Source: Albula goreensis
Lineage: Eukaryota > Chordata > Actinopteri > Albuliformes > Albulidae
DNA: 64,000 bases
Assembly: GCA_022829145.1 (NCBI GenBank)
Contig: CM040753.1
Coordinates: 9,278,384 to 9,342,383, forward strand
Direction of reading: 5' to 3'
Position numbers and translations under genes: made by a program. The notes below the pieces were generated by a model, which was given only the letters and a program-made list of their open reading frames with translations, was not told the origin of the DNA and did no database searches. The stretch's first letter is position 1, and the number at the start of each line of letters is the position of its first letter. This document shows positions 13,197-26,145 of the stretch, piece by piece.

Positions 13197-14199
13197 TCCA
13201 TAACTTAGCTTTGATTATCTGTAAGTTATATCAATGGAATCGCAGACACAATAAGCCCCTTTTCAGGAATCATCCCCCTCGGGTGGGCCCTTCCCCCTGA
13301 GGACACTGCTGTGTCACTGATAATTGCTTTAATATGAGGGGTCCCACTTGAGTGCTGATGACCTTTCTGCTGGCGGGGATGACATTCAGCTCTGGGCCAA
13401 GTGTAGTTATTTCTGCATGCAGTTTCCATAGGTAGAGAGGAGCAATCTCAGGAGCTGAAATGGAAAACAGGAGGCAAGGGAGGAGAATGGGGGATGCAGT
13501 TGGGGAGAGAGTTGAGGGGTACAGAGCAGCTGTGGCAGAAAGGGACCCAGCTGCCACTGGGAGACAGGAGAGACAGCTGCAGACATGAAGGAGAGCGAGG
13601 CCAAATCTGAAGGCTTGGGCGACCAGGGATGAGAATGGGAAAATAAAGAGCAGGAAATCCATTAGAAAAGACCTCAAACTCCGAATTGTCACTGTGAAGT
13701 GTCTGATAGGGATGGAAGGGAAGCAGAGGGGGCCGGCGAAGGAGGCCTCAGGGGTGTACTGAACATGTGACACAATGTGACAACACAAATCACTCCATGT
13801 TTCAGAGCTCAATCATGCCCAGGATCCTCAAGGACCCCACCTCCCAACCCCACCCTCCTGAAACCAATGTCTGAGTGCTGGCACTCTCTCGCCATGACAA
13901 TGGCCTTGTTGAGTGCCTCAGCTCCATTGCTGCAGGGAACATGCATGCGTGTGGGACACACATGGAGCTTGCAAATGCACTGACTGGAGCAACTACGCTA
14001 GGTGCTGCACGTGCATTCAGCCCGCTTAGTAGAGCTACAATTCAGTGACAGTTTCTTCTTACAGTCTCTCTCCCCACTGTTACACAGACAAGGACAGAGT
14101 AAAAAACACTGCTTTCCATTCGCCTTACAATGTTATTGACAGGCAATAGCACATTATATAGGTCCTGTTTTCCCCCAGTAGTGGGTGACAGTGCAGTAC
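13197..14199. other. Non-coding stretch with a long minus-strand frame
   Basis: The minus strand is open for 180 codons (13,270-13,812) and overlaps a further 65-codon frame. The predicted protein is rich in Leu, Ser and Pro, with no domain I recognise. The plus strand here is purine-rich (many GGGAGA/GAGG words), which removes stops on the minus strand. That explains the frame better than a gene does. Confidence 0.45.
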
Positions 14200-14520
14200 A
14201 AAGGGAGCCAGCAGCCAGCGCGTGCCGGATGCATGCATCCTCACTGCAATCGCTCACATTGTACGGCTCATTGTGGCAGCACGCCCGCTGATGAAGCCTT
14301 TGATCTGACAACGCTGCCTGACAGCGTACAAGCCAGTGTTGCTTCGTGGCTGGAAATATGATAAATGCTAGCTTTGTTCTCCTATCTGGTCTGAATAAGG
14401 TTCTGATTACATTATTATTTATGCTTGTACTGATAGATGCCTTAGTCAAGGACAACGCACATAGCTGATGACTGTTTGTACGCATTATTCATTCGTAATT
14501 TACTGATGCTTTTCAGGTCG
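14200..14520. promoter_or_regulatory. Candidate conserved non-coding element
   Basis: The block has CpG-bearing words (CAGCGCGTGCCGG, AGCACGCCCGC, GACAACGCTGCC) followed by homeodomain-like cores (ATTACATTATTATTTATG). A 147-codon minus-strand frame crosses it without any recognised domain. This is a possible enhancer, by texture only. Confidence 0.25.
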
Positions 14521-16320
14521 ATTGCCTTTGCACGTGGAAGCAGTAGCAGTTAAACCTAAAACCTCCCGGTTCCAGGTCTGGCTCCCAATACACTTTGTCT
14601 GGGTGCCAATGTGTGCCAGCAGAACAGCCGTGCCCTCAGCATTATTCTACAAACCACTAACATGGCCCTCCAAACCAATCACAAAGCCCCATTATACGAC
14701 TGCTGTTCCTTGTCCCACACATGCCATTCTGATTCACCTCCGTTAGACTCACAGTTATAAATATTCTTATAAATATAGCTGAATTTAAAGCTCAATTTTC
14801 ATGGTCAAGGACAGGGACAGTTATGTCCTGCCTGCCACATCAGTGACAGTCAGGTCATTATGTTTATTGATAATAATCGTTAACATGATAATAAAAAATA
14901 ATGACAAAATAATTGTGAAATATTAAGCATTATTTATGACCATTTCACTGACGGTTTAAATTAATAGCATAGTCAATCACTCTTTCAGTGTTTCCCACTG
15001 GTGACAGTGTGCACAGTGTGTGACAGTCATATGAATATTATTGTAATACAGGATAATAAAATGGAGTATAGTACTGATCAGATACTTTCAGACTACCCTG
15101 TAAAATAAAGACAGGTGACAGATTAAGTGTGGCAAATATACTTTTGATAAATATATGAGTACAGATATCGTTCCTCATCTAGGAGTGCTTTTAGCAATGT
15201 CTCAGACCTGGCCTTTTACACTCCAGGGTCTCTGTTGTCTTTGTCAATGAAAAATGTGACTTTTTTCTCTTTGCTTTTTCTTTGCTATCCATGCCTTCCG
15301 GTTCTGCTGACTTGTCTTTTCCACTTATCTAATAAACTAGTTTCATTCTCATCCTCATTTCATTTTAAAAATGTTTTTGACTAGCCTTTATTATACTTCT
15401 TCCATGTCTGACTGATGCAATTTAAAACAAAACAACTTCCAGCTTCTTGGATCTATGTGACCTTCCTGTTATACATTTGTATTAGTCAGTAAATTGTGCT
15501 GTTTTTGAGAGATTGCATTAAATTGCTTGCTAGCAGTTTGAGATGATCCTACTGACTATGCTGCCATTTGAAGAGGAATGTTTTGGCCAAAATATATCAA
15601 ATGTTACTGCACTGTGGCCACTTGGACAATGAAACAGCAATCTATGAATTCTCTTTCAAATAGAAACATGAACATTGGACAACTTTCGAAGTGGAAGCCT
15701 AAGACTACAACATTATTTTTGAATGAAATGGATGAATTCTTTGCACTGAGTTGACAACCATAATTTTGATATCAGGCTTGAAAATGTTGAACTTACTGTT
15801 CTCAGCCAGGCATTTCCAAATAGACAACTAGATGGACTTGGCTCAGGTCCTAGCTGGCTGATTTTACTGGCAATATCCGGCTTTTGTTTTTTTAAGTATA
15901 GCAATTTTTTAGAAAATGTGAAAGCCTGCTCTCTGCTACGTATGGAGATGCTAGACATAAATACAACTCTGACACTGATTATCTGCTCTATAAAAGTGAT
16001 TATAATTTTTTTGTATGATTTTGTTATCATTATGAAATATAATAATATAATCATAATCCTTTATCATTTTGACTATTCAAAATTATAATTGAATTATCTT
16101 AAGCAATTTGTGGTGGCAGTGCATACACAAAATCATTAAATCAATAACAGATAAATATTTATTGACAAATGGTAGCTAAATGGATCACTATGGCACATAT
16201 TTACATTGTAAATGTCTATGACATAACATTGTAGTCATATCAATTATAAAATTATTATTACTAACTATAAAGAGGCAAATTCAGGCACTAGCCCATGGAG
16301 GCCATAAGCCATGCTTTGTT
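14521..16320. other. Unique AT-rich non-coding stretch
   Basis: No gene or known repeat was recognised. A 113-codon minus-strand frame near 15,713-16,054 has no domain. Confidence 0.45.
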
Positions 16321-16330
16321 TATTTACTAA

Positions 16331-16345
16331 CCACAAGAGGGCACT
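16331..16345 (+). promoter_or_regulatory. Possible CTCF site, forward orientation
   Basis: CCACAAGAGGGCACT fits the vertebrate CTCF core (CCASYAGRKGGCRS) at 13 of 14 positions on the plus strand. Motif matches of this strength also occur by chance, so binding is unproven. Confidence 0.35.
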
Positions 16346-17516
16346 GTGCTACCCACAGGAGTCACAGAGGTTCTACCAAATGCATAACACTTTTATACTG
16401 AGGTCATTATACATTATTAAAACATTATTATCAAGTATTGCTGTCTCTGTCCTAAAGCAGACATCACACCTTCTTATAAATGGCAGTGGTGCAAGTATTG
16501 CAAAGCAAATAAGCTAATCTCTTACTGCACTGGCAGATGTTTGATGGTGATTCATGTGATATGTGAAAGGAGTTATTTGTGTTTACAACCAATTAAACAC
16601 AATTCGTTCATGCAAATGGCAAGCAAAGCCATTAAAATAATTAATTAACAGGAGTAACCTGCACACATGCTTGGAATATATTAAGGATATTACCAATAGT
16701 ATTAATAGAATTTTCTAAGATAGTATCAACATTATGATGTTCACAGAGAAGTTGTACTCATGTTAAAGATGATTATAAATGCTCTGCAGACTCAGATGTT
16801 TAGTCCTTAATGGATATCAAGAAAATGGCAAGTAACAGCAGAAAGTATGTTCAGGGCCATAATAGCCTGTCAGTTTGTGGAGAGAGAGCGAGAGAGCGAC
16901 ATGGATACCATTTTGAATTGAGGTACCAAGTGGATGCTGCATGTAGTTGTCCTAGGAGTGAATCAATGAATCTATCCGTTCCTTATTTATACATGGAAGC
17001 AGCTCGGAACAGAGAACATTTTATGAAATGTCAATATTGTGGTAAATAATGGATGGAAAGGTACATTTCAGCCACTTAACAGCAGTTTGAAGGCTCATGC
17101 GTAGATTTGGGTGAAGATTAAATGAATCTATCCATCACTCTTCCAGGGGGGATGTCAGAAGCTAGAGGGACATTCATGTGGAATTACATTTGAGATATCT
17201 GTTCTGTAAAGTTAGTTTAGCTGCTCCAGAATATGTTATCTGCTTTTAAGTGCTGATCCTTAATTTATGCAAACATGCATTACATTTTCATTTAAGGTCA
17301 TTTCTATTGGAGCTACATTTGCAGTGATGAGCTCCCATTTAATGTCCACTGGACTCGTCGTGACTTTATTCAGTTAAATATCATTTCATATATGTTTAAA
17401 ATGCTGTTGCACAATACACCAAGTCTGAATATTGACAATTCAGTGAAAGTATGAGTATTTTGGCCAAGAACCTACATGCTATGATTTGCAGGTTTACAAC
17501 TATTACACATGTGACG
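16346..17516. other. Unique AT-rich non-coding stretch
   Basis: No gene or repeat was recognised. A short GAGAGAGAGCGAGAGAG-like patch lies near 16,880. Confidence 0.45.
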
Positions 17517-17583
17517 TAGGGTTAGGGTTAGGGTTAGGGCATGTTCTAACCCTAACCCTAACCCTAACCCTGAGCCCTAACCC
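17517..17583. repeat. Interstitial telomeric repeat in head-to-head orientation
   Basis: About four TTAGGG units read rightward (17,517-17,539). After a 10-base gap come about four CCCTAA units (17,550-17,571), then a further CCCTAACCC at 17,575-17,583. The two arms form a perfect 22-bp stem (17,518-17,539 with 17,550-17,571). The order (TTAGGG)n then (CCCTAA)n is the one left when two chromosome ends meet. At this size, a repair insertion or a foldback microsatellite is just as likely. Confidence 0.92.
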
Positions 17584-20500
17584 AAGCTATCATGTTACTG
17601 CATAAAGAAATGGGTGTTACTTTTCCAGCCATTTCCATTAGCTTCAAAGCCAGCACTCTCTGCTTAAAGTTCATGTGCATGTACTCTAGGAAATAAGCCC
17701 AAGGGGGGGCTGAAGTGTTCAGCAGTGAATGAGAAACTGCACCAATGACTAGGTAGGGGTCTCAAAAGCAGGTTATGGGCCATAAGAAAATGTAGGTCCA
17801 TGCAAGTTTTTAAGAAAACACACAAATTGTGACAATGCTGACAGTGTAAAATTCTTTAGCTTATTCCATACATTAAATAAATAATATGAAGATCATTTGA
17901 AAGTTTTTCAGTCAGTCTTCCCTAAAGAGATGTGAGAAAACAACTTTGGAAACTTAGAAAAGCAAGCATTCACTTTCTCAATTCTTGGTTAATATTTTGA
18001 CATGTTATTTTCCAGAGTCTTTTGCCCCTGGATTTAGACTATGCAAGAACATACTTACAAAGAATATTTTGTGAGTTGTAGTCTAGAATTTTTTTTTCAA
18101 AAGACTGTATAATTTATCTTAATTAAGAGGCAAGGCACAGTCATCCCCGTGCCTGAAACACTGGACTGAAATAGAGCATGCCACAGTAATCTCATAATGT
18201 GTAAAATAAAGTTATCTTCTTTCTTTCTGATGAAAAATGATTTTGCCTTCAGCTATTTCAATCAAATCTGTCACCAGGGGCAGCATCTCAAATTTGAGTA
18301 ATCACCTTGTGATTATTGATATCTTTCACCTGTATATGAAACTCAAAATAAAGTCTGTGATATTGAGATGCAGCCGTGGAGTCCTGGTGTAAAGCCCTTA
18401 TTATATTTTCCTTCTTGTGGATCATGCATGTGACCGTAAATGATGCATCTCGTTGATTTAATATTGTCTCTGTCCATCTAGCACATCAAAAAGCAAGACT
18501 GCTGCCTGCCCTGTGCCAGCAAAACCATCCAGTGAGGATGTGGAGGATCTGTCAGCATGACTCATGCAGACGAAGGTCTGTGTATCTCCACGGAGAGGGG
18601 GAGAGGTACCATCTGCCCTCGTCCTGTCCGTGTAACACAGACACACACCCGTGCTCTGAGTCTGCACGACCCAGTGCTCTGCAGTTCAGCATGAGCTGCT
18701 GTTTCAGGGAGAAGTCCTGCCACCGCTGGCACAAGAAAAATGACTGGACAAAAAACGTGGGGTGTTGAGCCCCTCTTGATTGACAGGTGAATTGATTATG
18801 GGTTATATTTGCTTTTGAATGAAGATCTTTCGGTTTATGTAAGGTTATCCATCATGGGCATTCTTTTTAAATCAACAGAGCTCAATAAGCTTAATAAAGA
18901 AGGACTGAAAAGTGACAAACTGATGGATATGGCCAAAATGAAATCCATGTGATGTGAGCATCAGAGAGACCCAATAGCGATTGGTGATTATTGTATAACC
19001 TGGTTTGATTGTCTTTAATTTTGCTATGTCAGCCAAACTGGCATGCTAAAAATAAACAAATACAAATGACACTGCAGAATTACTGGATCTGGTCTCATAA
19101 TATCCAAAAGGGAAGCACCTGAGTGGCATTTCAGGTCCGTTAGGGTTCGGGTTATGGTTATGGTTATGGGCTGGATGATGCAACCAAAGAGCATTCACGA
19201 CATGCCCTTTCCACCTGCCAAAACAAGAACAGCCCACTCCACTCCAGACATGATTGGTATTATTTCCTAGTTTGATTGTGAAAATCACTGTAAACACTTG
19301 AGGCTTTGGGCATTAGGAGATTCACTGTAAGGAGCACAAGCTCATGGCACAGCTGGGCATCCTGTGGCTGAAACTTAGAGCTGCCAGCCATGCCACTGTC
19401 AGCCATGGCCGATTACACCTGACCCATCCGCTGACTCAGGGATAAATAGGGGATTGGTCATTTAAACTCATTATATTCTGTATACTCTGTAACTCATTAT
19501 ACTCTTCTGGCCCAGGTACCTGCAGGTTTCTGAACAGGTTTCTTGTATTTCATATTCCTGCCACAGAATAGCATCACAAAAAACAGAAAAACGTTATTTG
19601 CCACTTGAATTTGAGAAGTCATGCGCAGTTGTGTCTTCTTTAGTCTGCGGTAGAGGCTTGAGGAAGGAATGGCTGAAAACGTGTTCATTTAGGTGGACAG
19701 AAAGGGGAGACAACACAACCTATTGGGAAAATGCGAAGAAAGCATTGATCTTATTTAATCGTAGTTGTGTTAAAACAAATGCAAAATCCCAGTCACTCTC
19801 AATTCTAACATCATCTGTCGCTGTTTCAGCACCTCTTTTTTCTCAGCCTGCTACCACTGAATGGTAATAGAGTAAACAAAGCCTTAAAAGAGTACTTCAC
19901 AAAACTCTGATTATGGAAGGCATGGAAATGGATTTACTCAGAAATAGAGCTAGCATTATTTGTACTTAGTAACTCCAATTATTGAGTCAGAAAATTGCCG
20001 GTACATCAAAGTATCAAAGTTTTTGAAACTTCAAAGTGGCTTGGTTTCTCTCCAGGATAATTGTGTATACAAACATTTGCAGCAGCCATGGTCTCTTTTG
20101 AGCTCTTTAGAACAGTCATGAAATTGGCTGTAATAACCCTGCAAGACCCCTCTAAGATGTCCCGTGTACCTTTCAAAGCTAATACTGGCTTTGGTCTCGA
20201 GTTAATGTCTCCCAAGGAAATTATTTTCTAGATATCACAGAGCCATAAAGTGCATGTGATAGGATAGTGCTGAAGGTGTGTATGTGTCTGTGCATTATAT
20301 TTTTTTCTCTAACCTTTGTTGAAGGTGACATAAATCAGTCTCTGACTGTGAACTTACATTCCACCTTGAGAGCAACAGGGATTTTTTTATCAATATTAAT
20401 GGTCATCCCCTTTACTTAGCCAAAGCCATTTCACACTTGGTTAGTTAAGGTATGAAAATGTCTCCAGAGTTATATATTTAGTGAGGTCTGCCTAAATATT

Positions 20501-22050
20501 TTCTAGACCCATAATCATTATGCTAAACCTGTCAAGATCATTTAAATACTATGACATTTAACAAAAGTAATTTATTTGCTTTTCCGTTATTTAGCATTAC
20601 TCAGCCAATGCTCCGCTAACTAATTTAAATAGGAATAGGAATTCTTATTGGTAAATGTTCCAGTAATGTACTCCAGATTGCCACACAGAAAACTGTCTAA
20701 TATTTCATTCTGCGATTTCAGCTGGATGAATGGATATGTTGATGCTTTGATGGATAATCTTTGAAAGTAAATTTAATCTTCTTGCGGTTTAGGGTAGGAG
20801 GTGGCAAATATGGCACTTCAATAGACCATTTCTACAGATTTGAACATTCTGTGCTGATCAGTACATGAAGCTAACCCTTTTAAATTCTCAAAAAAAAAAT
20901 AAAAACCCTCTCACTGTGGAGGCCATTGCTGGTGTGTGAACCACACTGTGTAGAAAAGAAAAGAGAGGGAACAAAAACCCAATGGCTTCCTTAAAGACTA
21001 CAATGTATTTAATGTGTTATTTTGTTTTATTAAAAAAAGAAAAATCAATGTTGGCCAACGTTCTGTGGAAAATTGAATATGGATTTGCAGGAAAGTACAG
21101 TGAGCTATTTTGAAAAGCAATTTTGACAACCATTTCCCATAAAGACTTTCTTTATCCCTACCCATTGCTGGGTTCTGTGAGGACATCGACACTAGCAGTG
21201 CTCGGTCTTTGTCCGTCCTCTTTCTCGCCCTGACCCCTGCTCTCCATTTCCTTTACCCTCTCTTGTCGATACATGTCTCATGCCAGGAACAGTGTATTCA
21301 CAATTCATTTCGCATCTCTAAATGAAACATTCAAACCCACAGCCTGGATCGTACCCTTGAATTGCTAGGTTAAACCAGGGCAGGAAGAGGATGTGTAGAG
21401 TATGCGTGCACACTAAATAAGTGTTTCAAAGTTCCGTACTCACACATGAATGCAAATAGACTGCAGTGAGAAACCCAAAGAAAAATAGATAGGATGATAA
21501 GAATCTTAAAAAAAGTATTCATTTATTTATAAAAGCTAAGTAATCCGCCTAATAATCCATATTTGTTTGTCAAAAATTTCAATTAAAAGTTCTCTAAAAA
21601 TGACAGCAACTTGAATTCTGTAATTGTGAAATTCTTGCAACTTTTTGATGTCGACTCCTCACCAATATTTTATCTTATGTCAGGAAACCTGGGCATATAC
21701 TTGCCATTGTACCACTTGTACTCTGTATAGCATTCCCAAATGGTCCCATGTTTTCACAGAGTGACTATGGGCAAATATACTTGAATCATTTATTTCTGTG
21801 TCTTTGCATAGATGATATTATTTAAAGGTCTTGTGGTTAAGGAGGGACATGGTGTTTTACAGTCACTCCTGGTGAAAGGGAAAAAATAACTGAATGATTT
21901 CTGCAGATGTCAGGGTGAATCCTGGGTTGTTTTCACTGGGAAGGCTGAGTCTCTGTCTTGGCTGAGTTAAAGACTAAGCATAGAGAGGCACTTGATGAAT
22001 CTCCTGTCTCCTGATGAATTGTGGATGATGTAGTCTAGCCCAGCCAGTTC
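17584..22050. other. Unique non-coding stretch
   Basis: No gene was recognised. A cysteine-rich plus frame runs to 18,768 behind a plausible splice acceptor near 18,480, but it matches no family I know. A short degenerate GGGTTA/GGTTAT cluster lies at about 19,139-19,170. Confidence 0.45.
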
Positions 22051-22073
22051 AAAAAAAAAAAAAAAAAAAAAAA
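22051..22073. repeat. Poly(A) tract, 23 bp
   Basis: An uninterrupted A run. No retroposon body was recognised next to it. Confidence 0.9.
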
Positions 22074-24839
22074 TTTGCAATGATGACTAGATAGATGAGA
22101 TAATATCAATGAGCTCATTTGACTACTAACAGGGAAGTATTATGTCTTGCCTAATAGGACTGAGTAGAGATGTATTCGTCACTGACTTGTGGGGCGCTTG
22201 ATTCAGTAAAACAGTTTTTTTCTTATCCACAGATGAAATAGTTTGTGCTTTATAGGACAAAAATGGGGCAAAAATAATGTTTGTCTATTGAAAAAAGTTT
22301 CAGAGAGACAAAGAGCCTATGAATTGCAATTGTCTGTTTGGAGGTGGAGAGAAAATAGTAGCACATTGTAATGATGAAAATAAATGTTGCTTTTGTGCTT
22401 TGTGTGTGCATGTTTTATTTAGTTATTTTTTTAGCTTTCCATTGGGAATATTGATTATGAATTAATAACTAACTAGCCTAACCTAATCTGCCTCATCATA
22501 ATCAACACCAGGGGCAGGCTTGCATTTCAGCACCTGTAAACTGTTTGACTGCACATACCATTGAGCAGTAAGTGGTTAAAAAACTTTTATCCTGATTTTA
22601 TAGCACAGGTGAATTTGAAAAGGATCAGGAAAGATGGAACACAGTATAGTTTTGGCCTGCAGATACAGAAGAAACTGCACGGTTCTTCAGTTTTGGCAAT
22701 AACATAATATGCAAACCTATGGCCCTTACGCTGTTAAGAAGAATGCGCTATTCTACACCAGAGGCATCCAGCCTCTTTGCCTGTGTAAAAATATGGTTGA
22801 TGTTGCAAAATTTGACAAATTTGTCTCAAAGTAAGTTAACGTGTGGAATGTTATTCCAGTATAGCTGAAGGTATCTGCTATGGAAGCCAAAAGCATTTTA
22901 GGTGATCAAACGTTTATCACAAAGTGACACCATCAAACTAGCTCTATGACAGCAGATAACACAATAACCAGATAACTATTAACACATTTTCCTTTTTTTG
23001 GTGTGGTGCTAGCCCATTTACATTTAAGACGCATCTCATGGCATTACATAAAACATCCTTGAGGCCTAACAGAGCATGAAATAGAGTTTGCTTGACTAAG
23101 CATTGAACCAAGATTCAGCTAAAATTCAATTTGGCTGTCAAGATTTGGGGGCAGTGTAGACGTTAGGGGTGCACATCTCGCCTGCATAATGCTCCAGACA
23201 TTCAAAAGAAGTCAAGATTGCATGTAATTGTAAAAGCAACGGCTTTGTTGCCATTTACTGTGGTTTCTAATTTCACAGAGTTTTGATCAAATTCTTTGGG
23301 ATTTACTCTGTAACTGGCTATTCAGTCTTGATCCCTGTTTGTGAAACAGTAATGATGAAGTGTTAAACAGACTCAGGCAGCCTGCGCTATCTGCGCTTTC
23401 CATGCAAATCCACATTCATATCAGGAAGCACCATAGCGTAGTGATAAAAATGCTTGATGTCAGACCCTAAAACCTTGCCTAAAACTCCAGGATGGAATTC
23501 TGTTGTTTTGTAAGTTTTCAGCAAAAGTAGGGAAATGTAAAACTGTAAGTTATGGAAGATATAGTCACTTATACAAATGCATCTCTAAAACAAATGGTGA
23601 ATAATTACAGCGGAGGTTTCCAGATGCAGTGTGGGGCCACCACTGTGTATGCTAGTTTTCAAACCATAATATTTTATACCTATATAATAAGGATAACCAT
23701 TTGTTAATTGTTTACATTTAGACACATTTAATGCCTCATAAGGAATGATTTATCATTTTAATGGTCTAACAGTAAATCTTTTCCACAGAATGACTATTAA
23801 ATATCCATTGAACGTTTAAATGATGAGATCAGTGACTTAACAACTTTTGCTTTTATTTTTTGAATGTCATAGTATGATCATATGCTGCTGAATAAACCTC
23901 ATAAGCCTAAAAAACTCTAATATCATTGGATTTACATTTTCTCATTTGTCCGTATTTCAAAAATGAAACAATGGTAGATTGTCCAAGACGAGAGACTCAA
24001 TTCAAGATTCAAAGTGCTCTCAAATGCAAAGTTAGCCAACCTGTTACCAAGCCAATGAAAAAAAAAAATATTCACAATATTTTATTAAATGTGATATTTA
24101 ATTTATTCATTTTATCACAATTCCATCATCCCTTAAAATCCTTCCATGTTGTATTCACTTTCACATTTACTATCTAGAATGTAAGAAACAAAATTTATTG
24201 TCTGGTAGAAAAGTTCCTTTAAAACATTGTAATTTCTACAGTTCAGAATGTGACTCCTGGACTCCTGTTCCTTTGTTGCAGTCTCCCATGCTCTCTCTCT
24301 CTATATATGTATATAATTAAGCGCTGAAGTTTTACCATTCCCTGAATGAAGGATGGCCCTGAGTGACCACTTAGAGCGGGGAAAGGTGGAGGGAGTTCAC
24401 AGGGCTAACCTTGTACTTTTTTTCCAGCAGTGCTTGATAAGTATATTTGGGGGTGAGGAAAGCTATTTCAACTAACCGAGGGGACTTGCACCCATGGGAA
24501 AAAAGTTTGTCCTTGTCTCTTCTTCAGTGAAACACATGCAAGGTCAGGGTGCTACAGAGCAACAGAGCAGCTGGGCTGATTTAGTGGCCTTTCATGAGCA
24601 TCTTTTTAGTATTGCTATCTCGAGTATCTCTGACATGACAAGCCGGCTCCCAAAGATAAACTCAGATCAGCAATCGGGCCGTATGATGCATTGTCAGCTC
24701 AACACCACCCCCTCACACCCCCCACTTCCACCCCAGCAACACTGTTCCCTCCCCCATCAGGCTCTTAGCAGCAGTGTGCCCCAGAACTCACAGCCCAAAA
24801 TGTTTTGGCCATGTCACATTAGTTCAACGTGCTCCCTCG
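22074..24839. other. Unique AT-rich non-coding stretch
   Basis: No gene was found. Around 23,430-23,520 the words CATAGCGTAGTGATAAAAATGC and TCCAGGATGG faintly recall a tRNA-derived SINE head, too weakly to annotate. A 118-codon plus frame at 24,494-24,850 has no domain. Confidence 0.4.
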
Positions 24840-25170
24840 AGAGAGGGTGAGGTATTGGGTGCAATTGACTTTTCCCTCGGAGGTAATCACAGATAATTTC
24901 CTTTTCCCAGGAAAAAATAACCCCAGGGGCTTTGAATTATTATCTTCTTTCTTCTTCATTAAGAAAAATCTACACAGACTTATCAGCATCCTGCGTCTGT
25001 TGGCATTTGGTGCTAGATAATTGATTGTGTTTAGGAGGATTTTCTTATTGGACATGTATCTCGCTAAAGAAAGGAGATATAGCACTTAATTAAGTTTGCC
25101 TTCCGAGGGCACAGGCAGACAGAGACACAGTGACCTCTGGTGCGAGGGATGTAATTGAACGGAAGGTGCT
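24840..25170. promoter_or_regulatory. Candidate conserved non-coding element
   Basis: The unique block carries several homeodomain-type cores (AGATAATTGATTGTG near 25,014, CACTTAATTAAG near 25,083) plus retained CpGs (CTCGGAGG, TTCCGAGG). It lacks repeats and coding features. The texture is typical of developmental enhancers. No comparison was possible. Confidence 0.3.
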
Positions 25171-26104
25171 TCAAAAACCTGAATCATTTACGGAATTTTT
25201 TTAGTTTATTTTCATCTTTTTTCTGCATATGCATTTCCCACTATTTTCCCAGACAGGTAACAGGTACAATCAAATATAATTCTACATCTTTACTAAAATA
25301 ATACAATTAACAGTTGCCTGTGTTGTTTTTATATCCTGAGTCTGTTAATGGCATGGTGTCTCAAGTATTGTTTTTATTTCTTCAATAACTTATACCATGC
25401 ATAGTGGAATCAAAGACTAGTCAACTTCGATTTTGTTTGATGATTTCATATACACGTACATCTTGTGTGGAATTTTCAATATTTAAATTATATACACTCT
25501 ATATGGACATGATTCTTAAATTAAATGATGATATCATAAGAATTGCTTGTTGAGGTATTGCCAATAATTTATCAGCTGCACTCTTGTATAAACCATGGTA
25601 CAGAATTAAAACATGCATTCATGCATTCATGTAGCTTGGTTTGATTTTGCCAACTGCCACGTACTGTAACACTGGATTATTGTGCATGTTGAACAAATGG
25701 AACTTACAGAACCTACTTTTGGTGTTAAATGTTGCAACACAACTCGCCTATTGCTTTTCTCATGGCAGACAATTCATATACCGTACAATTTCTATACCTT
25801 TTTTATACGCCACACAATTTACTATCGCCCTTTGACTGCAGAGAGCTTTTAACATGATAAAAGCTGTTCTTTCTTCCTGGCCCAGTTTCTTTGCTGTTCC
25901 TTGGTACACACCACACTGCAGATGTCTTCAAGTGTCTCTCAACCACATTTCTGTGCCTGAATGGCACGGAATAGGAGAAGGCTTTCAGAATATCCAGCAC
26001 AATTCCATTCAGCAGATACCAACAAGAAATTTTATTCTGTGACAAAAAAGAAACAAGTTCTAAATGAGCCTAGATGTAATGTTTTATTTTGTCTTCATAT
26101 ATAT
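25171..26104. other. Unique AT-rich non-coding stretch
   Basis: Nothing was recognised beyond short chance frames. Confidence 0.45.
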
Positions 26105-26145
26105 ACACACACACGCACACAAAACACACACACACACACACACAC
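26105..26145. repeat. (CA)n microsatellite
   Basis: CA dinucleotides interrupted by GC and AAA steps. Antisense and sense frames of alternating His/Thr here are artefacts. Confidence 0.93.

Noticed and set aside
13270-13812. 180-codon minus-strand frame
   Set aside because: Purine-rich plus strand depletes stops on the minus strand. The product is low-complexity Leu/Ser/Pro with no family and no splice context.
14042-14485. 147-codon minus-strand frame
   Set aside because: No recognisable domain, and the sequence reads more like regulatory DNA.
17517-17583. True chromosome end
   Set aside because: Very short, inverted, and flanked by ordinary sequence on both sides.
23430-23600. SINE head
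   Set aside because: Only a few words resemble a tRNA-derived head, with no matching tail.
24494-24850. 118-codon plus-strand frame
   Set aside because: No domain. The Pro/His-rich end comes from a CCCCA-type patch.
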